64,000 nucleotides of DNA, from contig OZ038462.1 in assembly GCA_964036295.1 (NCBI GenBank), forward strand, positions 33,004,355 through 33,068,354, read 5' to 3'. Both the position numbers and the translations under genes were made by a program. The notes beneath the pieces were generated by a model, which was not told the DNA's origin, made no database searches, and saw nothing but the letters and a program-made list of their open reading frames with translations. How positions within the stretch are numbered: the stretch's first letter is position 1; every line of letters begins with the position of its first letter. This document shows, piece after piece, positions 41,701 to 52,814 of the stretch. The DNA is from Plumapathes pennacea (taxonomy: Eukaryota; Cnidaria; Anthozoa; Antipatharia; Myriopathidae).

Positions 41701-42784
41701 TACCAAGGTTTGCAGTGGCCGTTGCTTCACCAGCCTTGTCTCCAATTTGTTTCGCGATCTTCAGATGGATTTCAAAATGTTCTATTGCCTTGTCGTACTG
41801 ACCGAGACACAGATAACAGTTTCCAAGCCTCCCAATGACAATTCCTTCGCCAGCCTTGTCCCCGATCTGTTTTACGAATTTCAGGTGCATTTCTTGATGC
41901 TTTATTGCTTTCTCGTATTGGCCAAGACAATTATAACATGTTCCAATGTTTCCTATGGCAGTCTGTTCGCCAGCCTTGTCACCAATTTCCCTTGCAATGC
42001 TGAGGTGCTTTTCATGTTGCTCTATTGCCTTGTCGTACTGACCGAGACACCTAAAGCAGTTGCCAAGGTTTGCATTCGCACACCCTACCCCTGCCTTGTT
42101 TCCAATCTGCTTGGCTATTTTCAAGTGCATTTCATGATGCTCTATTGCCTTGCCGTATTGCCCGAGACACCTATAGTAGTTTCCAAGGTTTCCTGTCGCA
42201 TTTCCCTCGCCAGCCTTGTCCCCCATCTGTCTCATGATCTTAAGACAAGTTTCATAATGTTCTTTTGCCTTGCCGTACTGACCGAGACTACAATAGCAAT
42301 TCCCAAGATTTCCAATGGCACGCCCTTCGCCATACTTGTCTCCAATATGTTTTGCGATCTTAAGGTGCCTTTCAAAAAAATCTTTTGCTTTGCTGTACTC
42401 ACCAAGACGGAGATAACAGTTGCCAAGGTTTCCAGTGGCAGCTCCTTCGCCAGCCTTGTCTCCAATCTTTTTCGCGATTGTAAGATGCATTTTATTATGC
42501 TCTATCGCTTTGCCGAACTGACAAAGAGAGTAACAACAGATCCCAATGCTTTGATAAGCTCTTCCTTGGTCTACCTCATCTCCAATGCATTTAGCGATCT
42601 TCAGATGCAATTTGTGATGCTTTATAGCATTTTCGACCTGCCCAATGCTTTCATAAAGACCACCAAGTCGTACATGCAAATATCTTTCCAACGCCTTTTC
42701 TCCTATTGCTTGACAAAATGTTACGCATTTTGTGGCAATGTCTATTTCTTTTAAAATTCTTGACTGTTGATTCTCGTCTGTCAT
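38734..42784 (-). CDS. TPR-CHAT protein 2 (caspase-like CHAT peptidase)
   Basis: A main exon (42784 down to 39244) plus a predicted 11-nt terminal exon (38744-38734; acceptor TTCTTCTTGTATAG) gives 1,183 residues ending FGQE. I start at ATG 42784 (MTDENQQS), which aligns with the starts of the sister genes; the open frame upstream has only a GTG. About 16 TPRs fill residues 1-675. They are more diverged from each other than in gene 1 (for example [20 protein letters not shown]) and include one irregular unit (SGDYKAAGEVHCNIGIYHYS). The CHAT domain keeps His1042 (IHIASHGD) and Cys1088 (LSCCHSG). The linker is longer and unlike that of genes 1 and 3 (TWMIQPNETPISVSTRS), with an acidic/Ser-rich stretch. 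Probably cytosolic; substrate unknown. The upstream block at 43453 marks its likely regulatory region. Confidence 0.9.
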
Positions 42785-43306
42785 TTTTACGAACACTGAG
42801 AACTGTATGCTTTACTCTTGCTGCGCATTTTGCCCCTAGTTTACTGTAAAGAAAAAAGAAAGTCAATAGCGCATCTTAGGATGTGTTTCTCTTTAAGAAG
42901 CCAAATTCGGATCACAAATTAATCCAAAAACTGATTATCTGTTTCTTTACTGCAGAAACCCAAATAATCCATGATGTGATCCACACTTCAGACGGATTCA
43001 CTGGACAATCAATTTATCCGGCAAAACCGGACGATCCATTATTAAAGAAACGCACCCTCAGGTTTCCGTTGATGTGTGTGGTTTACTGTTCTGAAATAGT
43101 CGCTTGCTTCCCAGAATTTCAACTTCTTGATGCGAGTTCCAGGCATTTGGGATCCAGCAGAGGATCGTACAAAAAGACAGAATTCTGAACTGTTCATGAC
43201 GTTGCGTTCGTTGCTTGTCGGAATATCGGGTTTCAAGTCAACAGAGAAGTCTCACGAGCGAAGAATGCTCTAAGCACGCACGCACGCACGGTTCTGCTGT
43301 GACCGC

Positions 43307-43313
43307 TGTGTGT

Positions 43314-43374
<61 letters not shown>
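43307..43374 (+). repeat. (TG)n microsatellite
   Basis: About 68 bp of almost pure TG, preceded by (GCAC)n at 43275-43290. It lies between TPR-CHAT gene 2 and its conserved upstream block. Confidence 0.95.
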
Positions 43375-43378
<4 letters not shown>

Positions 43379-43452
43379 AGTGTAATTTCTTTTTCTTCTT
43401 CATAAGAATGTCGCAAAGACATTCAATCTTTGCAAGTAATATGCCTGCATTT

Positions 43453-43500
43453 GCATAAATTATCACTTCCGCTTTCCACATTCAGTCGTCAACATCAAAG
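43453..43500 (-). promoter_or_regulatory. Conserved upstream block of TPR-CHAT gene 2
   Basis: On the minus strand it reads GGAAAGCGGAAGTGATAATT then TATGCAAAT, matching the core upstream of genes 1 and 3 with a few changes. It keeps the ETS-type CGGAAGT and creates a perfect POU-type octamer ATGCAAAT. The adjoining 'gatgttgac' is also shared. It lies 669 bp before the ATG. No ISRE-like GAAAGTGAAAG is seen here. Confidence 0.5.
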
Positions 43501-45953
43501 GAAATACGTCTGGAAAGTAGAGGCCAAGAGTGTATCGCCAATAGTAAGGCAAGATTTATAGGGAAAAATCATAATGAGGTATCTGTATAAACGTCTGTGC
43601 AGAACTGATAGTGTAACAGACACTGGAAAATTAGAAAAATGTTCGGGAAATTTTCGCAACAGCGTTACTTGTTCGCAGCTCAGTTTATGAGAAATATTAT
43701 AGCAAGCTAGTACTTGTGAAAACTAATTTTAGACTGCACCGGCGTGGAAAAAAACGTACGATGAATCAACTAGGGTCTCGATTCGTAATATGAAGAACAC
43801 CATCATTTTGGAAGTCAGGGTCCTCGTTTCGTAATAATACAGTATCGCCTCTAACAATGGTCCTTCTAATTTCGACTATCTGGGCCTCATAGTGTAAAGG
43901 AATAGAGTCGAGCTCTGGGGTTTTTCGTGCAACAAGTAACTACTGGTTTTCGTACCTTAAAAGAACGGCCTCGCCTGAAGTAGCAGAAACACAAAGGGAT
44001 AACTCGTCACGGGGCCGTGCCGTTCGAGTCGAAATCGAAAGTGGGAGACTGGGTAAGCAACGGAAGTGACCGCGGGAAGACTAAAACCGAGTATTGAAAA
44101 TTAGTTGACCCCTGCCGTTAACTATTAGAAGCAGAAATTGAGCAGTAGCAAAGTATTTTTCACTTCAAAGGGCTCGAATATTACCACGACTTAGGAAAGG
44201 TGGTTTTATGTACAGGTGGTCAGTCACTCCAAACCGGCTAATTTAGTAAATTTCTTTACGGCACTGCTTAATCTTTCTGTGAAACTCCCCCTCAGTATCA
44301 ATAATGAAAAAATAATAGCCTCTTTTTACGGTATATTTTTATTGGTCAATGTACTTACTCCCCAGGGGTGGGTACTGCGCCGCAGAACATTGAGTGTATG
44401 ACACTGACCCTACTGCCAACTAAACAAAGTCAATTACCTCATTTCAGGCTAAATGTGCTTCAAAAATATTATATAACTACAGCTACTACAGATTAAAGAT
44501 ACATAAGTATTTCCTTTCCCCATACATATCCCTCCTATGGCTCTTAAAACATTTAAAACTCTAAATAACACTTATAAATTCAACACTAAATGGCTAGTTA
44601 CGACAATCATAAAATCGAGACTTCGATTCATGTTTAGCCCTGTCTTTGCGGAAAGTTCCATGTTCCCGTGACACCCTCCCCCCCCCCCCCCCCCCCCCCC
44701 TCTCCCCCGACAAAGTCAAAAAAATCAAATATGTGTCACGCGATGCGACTTTCAAACGCTGCAACGTCACGGGGAAGATTATGATTGGTTTATTTACAGA
44801 TTTGACGCAGAAGCATGTCGCACGGAGCCGACTGAATCTGCGTGACCCCGCGACTTGTCACATGATTTAAACCGAGTTTACGCGGGTACAATGTTGCATA
44901 TAAAGATATATATATATATATCTATATATCTATATCTATATGTCTCACAAGAAAGGCGCGGCTCGCTGGGCACGGGGACATGTCGCCTTGTGTGACAGGG
45001 TCGCCTTTACAACTCGTCCATGTTCACTTACTTCACTGTAAACAACACATTATGAACTAAGAGGATCCTACCTGTATAATTACTTTTTCCGCTAATAGAT
45101 CTGTTTTAATCTCCCCATCCTCCCCATCCTCCCCACCAACCCCCTCCCCCCCCCCCCCCCCAAAAAAAAAAAAAAAAAACTACGATGCTACATGCATACA
45201 TGCAACTAACCCAATGCGTCCTTTGCACTCTGCTTGACTTTGTATACATAGCCCTTGCACATTATCATCGCGATACAGTGTATCTCATGTTAGGGTTTGA
45301 AGCAGTCAAGACCAGAAACTAAGGCAAAGGTCAACTAACAACAACTTACATACACCACACTGTAATCACAACATCTTGCGAAATTAATGTCGTTTTCATA
45401 GTCTACCAGAACTCGAACTGCACTAAGTTTGATTGCTTTAGAACATGTTGAAAGCTACGGTTTTACAACCTGTACAGAATTGCAACGGTTGTATAATATG
45501 ATAACCCTGCTGGCGTCCGGCCACTGTTTCCTTAATTACTATAATTTAGCTTAATCTGCAATTCAATTAAAAGCGTCCTTCATCTGAGGGTGTCGTTTCT
45601 CACGGCTGCATGGTGCTCACGGTGTCATCTGTCCAATTATCAAAAATAAAAATAATAATAATAAAAAAAAAATTAAGCAATTTGTTTCTTGGCTATACAC
45701 GAACTGGGAGACATACGTCATTCAAAAAGAATATTGCGATAAGTCAAAAATCAAACGCAATTCAAACTTATTACTTTTCTTATATAACGAGCAGTGGGTC
45801 TTATGCATTACGTATAACCATTGCAAGCAACAGCAGGAGAGCATATGAAGCAACTAAGCCGTCTCCAAACCTGAAGCCAAGCTAGGCTCGCTGCAGAATC
45901 GGGCAACAAAGCTTGTCATGTTTGATGTGTTGTGTTTTAGCATTTACCTCGAA
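43501..45953. other. Intergenic region between TPR-CHAT genes 2 and 3, no gene seen
   Basis: No convincing coding frame and no WDR19-like block is visible. It contains poly-C at about 44678-44700 and 45145-45160, a (TA)n/(TATC)n patch at about 44905-44942, and unremarkable AT-rich sequence. Confidence 0.5.
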
Positions 45954-48900
45954 TCATGAGCACCCTGTGATGTTTTTAACGTCAGAAATAGAGAAATATG
46001 GTACAATTTGAAGCTTCATCAGTATAAACACGACCTACTAGCAAGTGACTTAAGGTATCAGGAGACGTTTACGAGAGCCCTGTGGTAATTAAAACTGCAA
46101 TAGCGCGATTTTTTTATTAAATTTGACATAACGTCAGGCGTCGAGTTCCAAACTTTTACAGATTCAATGTACGACCACGACGATAGCATTTTTGTACACT
46201 TAGACATGCTGCCGTAGCTTATAAACCGATTCGGGATTTCCGATATTTTTTATTGTTCCGAAAATATCTAATGTTAAAGTCGGGCAATGTGATCACAGTT
46301 TCCCTTTTTACAAAATAATTAATATCGATGACATATAGAGTGAAAAGTTTTCCTAACAATAACTGGCAAATGGATTCTGCGCACTGTTACTTACCAAAAG
46401 GAGCCACATCTTCTCCAATGAGGACAAAAGGAGCCCAATAACGGGGATGTTGAAACATCTCGGTCTCTTTCATGGCTTTCATGGCCCTGTTGAGTGCCTC
46501 GTTTGCCCTTTCTCCACAAATCAGGTGTTGGTAGAACTTTCTCATGAAGTATTTAGTGGCCTCATCGTCAACCGCCCACAGCGTCACGAGAACTGCGCGA
46601 GCGCCAGCTCCAAGGAATGCTCGACCGATGCCGATGACTCCCTCTGCTCTGACTTTACCACGACCGCTGTGACAGCAACTCAGGACAACCAGCTTTGCCC
46701 TCAAGTGCTTATGTTCCAGGTCGGTGATCGTAAGCATGACATCTTCAAACTTTCTGCTCGGGTTTCCGGGACTTGGGGCGAGCAAGATTTCTCCCTTCTC
46801 CATATCTCCATGAGCCGCGATGTGGATCAGATTGGCTCTTTCAACATTTTGAAGAAAACTTTCTTTGGTCGCTCTTTCTGCAATTAGAGGCTTCACGTTA
46901 AGAAGCTGACCGACCATTTCAGCTTCCTCCTTGGCAAACGGTAGTCTCTTCACAGGAATAGTCTTTTCACCCTTCTGAACTTGATCAACTTCTGGGTCTC
47001 CCACGATCAAGGGACTTGTCTGTCCTTCAGATTCTTGTGGTTGTTCCATGATCATCTTTCCTGTTGCCAGTGAAGGAACAAGTCTAACTTGCAAGGTATC
47101 TGCGACGTAGTGACCATCTCCACTTATAAGAGCAGCAAATGGAACCAAAGGAAGTGGACCATCAGGCACGACAACAACTTGTGACCCTTTCACGAGCTGT
47201 CGCACAGGATTAAGAAGAATCTGAAATAGATCTTGCAACACACTGTTCAACTCTGATTCTTCCATGTCCTGACGATTCTTGCTTGGTGAGGACTGCGTCA
47301 TGGCTGCTTGTTTGCGTTGCATACTTGCCGCATTGGGAGTTCGATCACACTGCAAACTCATTTGTGCAACGGGAATTTCTGCAGGGTCAATGGCGGACGG
47401 CAAAATGGCTCTTCGCTTGTTTGTCGTTTGTTTTGACTCGTCAGGGTACATAAACGACAGTGAACGATCTTCACATGTGACAATTCCACTTGGACTTAGT
47501 AGCTGTGTTGCTTTTCCGATGAGCGAGAGCAGATCCCTCGGGCGAGAAGTGGAAAAATCAGCCAACACGCAGTTTCGGTCTTGTGGGAAAACATTAATGT
47601 CATTTCCGTCTCGTTGTATGACCCACGTGCAAAGTCCGTGTTTGAACAGCGCAAAGAAAATGACTGTACTGTCCAGAGCCTTAACCACCTGAAGGATTTC
47701 ATCAAGTTCCAAACCTTTCGCTTCAGGAACATTAGTTTGTCGTTCAGAATCACGAGCGTTAACTAAAAGCTCAGATAAAGCTCTTGAGCGTCCCCTTTCA
47801 GCAATCACGAGAGCTTCTTCTTTCTTCTCTTGACGAAGTAGAATTGCAACCAACTGTCTATAAGTTTTGATAAAAGTATCTACAATAGATACTTTATACT
47901 GATCCTGCTGTGGAACATTCTTGAACAACTTCTCGTAGGACTCCAGGCTTTCTTTGTAATATTCTTCTGCTTTGTCGTATTGTCCAAGGCTATAACAACA
48001 AATGCCTAGGTTGTTGTATGCGACAGCCTCAGATTTATTGTCTCCCAACTGTTGTGCAAATTTCAATTGCATTTCCAGATATTTCAAAGCCTGCTCGTAC
48101 TGACCGAGAAACTGATAAGAGTTTCCAAGGTCCCCTATGGCACGTCCTTCGCCAGCCTTGTCTCCAATTTGTTTCGCGATGTTTAGATGCATTTCATAAT
48201 GCTCTATTGCTTTGTCGTACTGACCGAGAGATAGGTAACAGCTTCCAAGATTTCCATTCGCCCTTCCTTCACCAGCCTTGTCTCCAATTTGTTTCGCAAT
48301 CTTCAGATGCGTTTCATGATGTTCTTTCGCTTTTACGTACTCACCGAGAGACTGATAACAGAGTCCAAGGTTGCCCATGTTACTTCCTTCACCAGCCTTA
48401 TCTCCAATATGTTTCGTGATCTTCAGGTGCATTTCATAATGTTCTATTGCCTTGTCGTAGTGACCAAGACACTGATAACAATTTCCAAGGTTTCCTTTGG
48501 CACTTCCTTCACCAGCTTTGTCTCCAATTTGTTTCACGATGCTCAGGTGCATTTCATAATGTTCTAATGCTTTGTCGTAGCGACCGAGGCAACGATAACA
48601 GTTTCCAAGATTTCCTATGGCACTTCCTTCACTAGCCTTGTCTCCAATTTGTTTCGCGATGTTCAGATGTATTTCAAAATGTTCTATCGCTTTGTCATAC
48701 TGCCCGAGGGACTGATAACAGAGTCCGAGGTTTCCGTTGTTAATTCCTTCGCTAGGTTTGTCTCCAATTTGTTTTGCGATGTTCAGGTGCAGTTCATAAT
48801 GCTCTATTGCTTTGTCGTACTGCCCGAGCCGACGATAACAATTTCCAAGGTTTCCTATGGCTATTCCTTCACTGGCTTTGTCTCTAGTTTCTTTAGCGAT

Positions 48901-49680
48901 GTTCAGGTGCATTTCATAATGCTCTATTGCTATGTCGTACCGACCAAGACGACGATAACAGTTTCCAAGGTTTCCTATCGCACGTCCTTCGCTAGCCTTG
49001 TTTCCAATTTGTTTCGCGATGTTCAAATGCATTTTATAATGCTCTATTGCCTTGTTGTACTGACCGACACGAAGGTAGCAGTTTCCAAGGTTTCCTATGG
49101 CACTTCCTTCACCACCCTTGTCTCCAAGTTGTTTCGCAATGTTCAAATGCATTTCGTAATGTTGGATAGCCTTGTCGTATTCAGCAAGACAGCGATAACA
49201 GTTTCCAAGATTCCCTGTGGCACTTCCTTCACCAGCCTTATCCCCAATTTGCTTCGCGACGTTCAGATGCATTTGATAGTGTTCTATTGCCTTGGCGTAC
49301 TGACCGACACGAAGGTAGCAGTTTCCAAGGTTTCCCATGGCACTTCCTTCAGCCACTTTGTTTCCAATCTCTTTTGCAATGTCTAGGGCCATTTTACAAT
49401 GCTTTACAGCGTTATCGTATTGACTGAGTAAAACATAACAGTCACCAAGATGATTATGAGCATTTCCTTCGCCTCGCTTGTCTTTCATTTGTTTTGCAAT
49501 CTTGAGGTATTTTTCATGATGATCTTTTGCCTGCATATTTCGCCCTATGACTTTATAAGAAAGACCAAGGGCTTCATGCGTATTTCCTTCCAAGGCTTTG
49601 TTTCCAGTTTCTTCAGCAATTCTTAGTTGTCTGGTGAGCAACTCTATTTTTTCCATTAATTGATGCTGTGCATTTGACAT
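45954..49680 (-). CDS. TPR-CHAT protein 3 (caspase-like CHAT peptidase)
   Basis: The main exon runs from ATG 49680 to the donor TTTTG|GTAAGT at 46395. The terminal exon proposed at 45964-45954 (GGTGCTCATGA) has the same 11-nt length and phase as in genes 1 and 2 but a weaker acceptor. Without it the frame reads through the donor to TGA, ending at 46387 with 1,097 residues. About 14 TPRs fill residues 1-595, dominated by [24 protein letters not shown] units with a '[16 protein letters not shown]' helix B. CHAT catalytic residues are His957 (IHIAAHGD; Ala replaces the Ser of genes 1 and 2) and Cys1003 (LSCCHSG). Linker and pre-CHAT sequence ([25 protein letters not shown]) group it with gene 1. 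An acceptor at 49749 (GTTTTCAATTTCAG) is shared with gene 1, suggesting a 5' UTR intron. Confidence 0.9.
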
Positions 49681-50067
49681 TTTTTCAAATATTGGTCACA
49701 AATCTCTGGTACGCCTCGGACAATAAAGTTTGCTATTTCTGCATTTTTCTGAAATTGAAAACAGCACATTTTATAATTAAAACGTTCATGTAGGGTCTTC
49801 ATATAATAAAAACTACTAGAAATACGATAATCGCAGATATCCCCTTGTCCTGTAGTGGGTTTTCGGGAAGCGGGATTCTTGTCTATTTTACGTTAGGGAA
49901 TGCGGTACTACAGCATTAGCGTCGTGATTATTACCCTCGCAGAGCTCGGGGATCTAGTTAGAACAAACGGCCAAAAGCACCAGCATGGTTGATAAGACAT
50001 CGAGGAGCCTCGATAACGACGTTACCCAGACGTAACTAGTACTGACGTCACTAATACTCAGGGACCA

Positions 50068-50554
50068 GGGCCCAGTTTTTCAAAGCACGATTAGACTAAT
50101 CCTGGATTAGGTCTAAACTTTCATGTCATTTATACGTATGCCTGCAAATGTGAAGGTTCCGTCCACAACAACTTCCTTTATGCGTTTTTAAGCTGGAACA
50201 AGCTTTTTAATCCATCTTCGAGCAAAACTCTGCAGTTTATTGGCAGAGAGGTCGAGAGAAAGAATTCCGTTAATCCTGGATTAGCTTAATCGGCTTTCGA
50301 AAAACTGGGCCCAGTTGTTCAAAAGACGGTTAAGTTGATCCTGGATTAGGTCTTAAAACTTCGCTTTCATTTTTGAGCCTGAAAATGAGAAAGTTTCGCT
50401 CACAAACCGACTTCCTTCGTATGTTTTGAACTAGAACAAGTTCTTAGTCGCTCGTTCATCAGAACTTTGCAGTTTATTGCATGGCCAAGAAATCGAGAGA
50501 AATAATTTGGCTTATCATGGATTAGGTTAATTCAGCTTCGAACCCACCGGGCCC
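50068..50554. mobile_element. Two adjacent GGGCCC-ended MITEs sharing one terminus
   Basis: Copy A spans 50068-50312 and copy B 50307-50554. The palindrome GGGCCC at 50307-50312 is both the right end of A and the left end of B. Each has inverted ends of the form GGGCCCAGTT(T/G)TTC and a subterminal ATCCTGGATTAGG. A third copy lies at 37938-38136. No coding capacity. Confidence 0.75.
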
Positions 50555-50892
50555 AGTAGTCTACCGTTTTTAGGACCAATATTTGCCCTGGGGACCTGAA
50601 ACAACTGTTGCCAACTATTGGGCACTTGTCTTGGAGAACATGCAGAACTGACAAGAATATGTCTTGTGAGTATTCATTCAATGCCACAGGACTTTTCTTG
50701 TAATCCCATACATAAGGAGTACGAATTTAAAAACGCATCTTTGTGGAAGTCTAAATCATAACTTCCGTCTCAATAGACCCTTTGCATTTGCTCACATGAC
50801 CCCATGACTGAAAATTCACTACTACAAGAACAAAAACAAAAATAAAAAATATCAAAAGTGCTCAGACTTATCTCTCTCTCTTCCAAGAATGT

Positions 50893-50966
50893 GGAAGTGA
50901 AAGTGCCATGCTGTGCTGTGATTGGCATAAATTACTACTTCCGCTTTCACAATGAACATGAAACAT
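50893..50966 (-). promoter_or_regulatory. Conserved upstream block of TPR-CHAT gene 3 (ISRE-like + ETS/IRF-like)
   Basis: GGAAGTGAAAGTG at 50893-50905 (plus strand) is followed by CATGCTGTGCT, as in gene 1 where GAAAGTGAAAGTG precedes CATGCTGTGCT. The second part (50925-50951) is identical over 27 bp to 35208-35234, including AAAGCGGAAGTAGTAATTTA on the minus strand. It lies about 1.25 kb before the ATG. Conservation is only of non-coding sequence; translated frames do not match. Confidence 0.5.
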
Positions 50967-52814
50967 CACAAAAAATATGTAAAGGCACCAATTATTTCAG
51001 CATCATAGCGATTGCAGTGTTGGGAATCAAGAGATACTGCGAAACCGCATATTGAATAACGTAGTTTCCAGCGAGATTTGTGCACTGCAACGCCATGCGT
51101 CAAAAACAACACATGCACTGTGTATGAGAAAGTGTTCACCAGAGCGTTTCAGTTCGTTTCTTGCAAGTTCATTGTATAAATATAACACAAATTAATCAAA
51201 ATTGCGGAAATCTGAGTCATAACTTGCCTCACACTGTAAGCAGCGGCAGGTCAGTCAGTTCCACCGGCCTCGTGAACGCAGCAAAATATCGCATACGATT
51301 CTTTCATTCAGATGGCCATATCACTGCACTCTCTCACCTTTAAAAGTTACAGTAGCGGTTGCTTTCGGATAACAGTTAACTTTTCAACACTGTTACATCA
51401 AGTCAGGCTGCCATGAGCGTAATAGCCCGGCCACTCCACTTCGATCACGACGCCATCTTTTTCTGTTCTTGCCCTGATTACCCATCATGCATCGAAATCC
51501 ATGAAGTTTATGAAAAAACTGAGCTAACATTAAAGTTTTAAAACGTTCACTGGGGACAGTACACTGTACAGGATTATTTCACTGGATGACTGGACTCACA
51601 AATACACAAAAAAATAAAAAATAAAAAAAGGACCACAACCGGTACTCCGACTGTCCAAAGCAAACCTCAAGCCGGTAAAAATCAACAATTTCTAGAAGAA
51701 ATTAGCATCAACACTATGCAAATGAACAATGTGTAATTCTGCATGAATAGTGCATGTCACAAGGGCTTATGTTTTTCTTTATTAGCTTTGAAGACCTCAG
51801 TTAAGAAAAGGAGTTTGTTCCTATTACAATATTATAACTTGCAGTAGCTGGTTTACATCGTTTGATCTACAGTAGAGTACAAGGTATCCATAACTGGCTA
51901 AAGAGCTATGTGCTGTACATTGTAAATGCATGTAGGTTTTGTACTGCTAATTCATAGATCAAAAAGAAATGAATGGTAAACAGAATTCAAAGTGACAAAT
52001 GCCACACTTACAAGGCAGGGCTACCACACTTTGATTTCCTGACAACTTCCTCAGACAAAAGCTGTTTAAAGTATCTGGCCTAGTGAATCATGGCCATAGC
52101 TTTCCCTTGGACAAGCTCCCAAGAAAAAGTCATCATGCCCTAAAAATTCCTGGCTGCATTCTGATCAACCACATATAATTCTTGTGAAATTTAACAATGG
52201 GTGCAGTAACTTCATAGTTCTTTGTAATGATACAGTGCTGAGATGGCAATTCTAAATGGCCAAAATCATTATTTTTATCTTTTTGTAAAATCTATCCAAA
52301 ACATGGGTATGACAAACTACTCTTTGACCTGCTGGTGACCCAACACTGAACCCCTTTCCAATGCTGTACAGGTGTCTACATTTGAGTGCATATACCCCAC
52401 TAAAAGCAATTCAAACTCTGAAGAGACTCAAAAAACAATACTTTCATTCCACATAATACGGTAATACATGCAAACCACTGCTCTTGCAAAACCAGTAATG
52501 GCATATATACTGCACTGTATCTTATCTTGAAGCTACAAGGAAACTTTGTCATTCGAGTCTGTACAATAATATCTGAAGGAACTAACATCACAAGCAAGAT
52601 AATAAACTATAAGGTCTGATTTACAACACTGCAGTACTTAGTATTATTTTGTAATTCTATTTTGATTTGTTCACTGTACAGTTCCATCAATATGCCAGCC
52701 CCACGCAAAGATGCAGCATACTCCTTCAAATGTTATTATTGCTTGGTTGTGTTGAAGTTTATTCCATGCTGTGGTTGTGGCCATCACATTCATCCCAGTG
52801 GCCCTGTCATATGC
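50967..52814. other. Intergenic region, no gene seen
   Basis: A segment near 51060-51090 resembles 35585-35615 (upstream of gene 1). On the minus strand GTGAG|GCAAGTTATG near 51228 aligns with the candidate donor of gene 1 and could be a GC-type donor of a 5' UTR exon. The 51500-52814 part is AT-rich and includes the SAR1 3' UTR. Confidence 0.4.

Noticed and set aside
41537..42754. 405-codon open frame on the plus strand opposite TPR-CHAT gene 2 (and 31954-32757, 48649-49386 opposite genes 1 and 3)
   Set aside because: The 120-bp TPR unit happens to lack stops in an antisense frame, so the frame persists for as long as the array does. The translated sequence is a mirror repeat with no family features.
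42785..42796. Longer N-terminus of TPR-CHAT gene 2
   Set aside because: The extension begins with GTG. The first ATG is at 42784 and matches the starts of genes 1 and 3.
45610..45885. 91-codon frame downstream of TPR-CHAT gene 3
   Set aside because: Starts in an A-rich low-complexity tract and shows no known domain or codon regularity.
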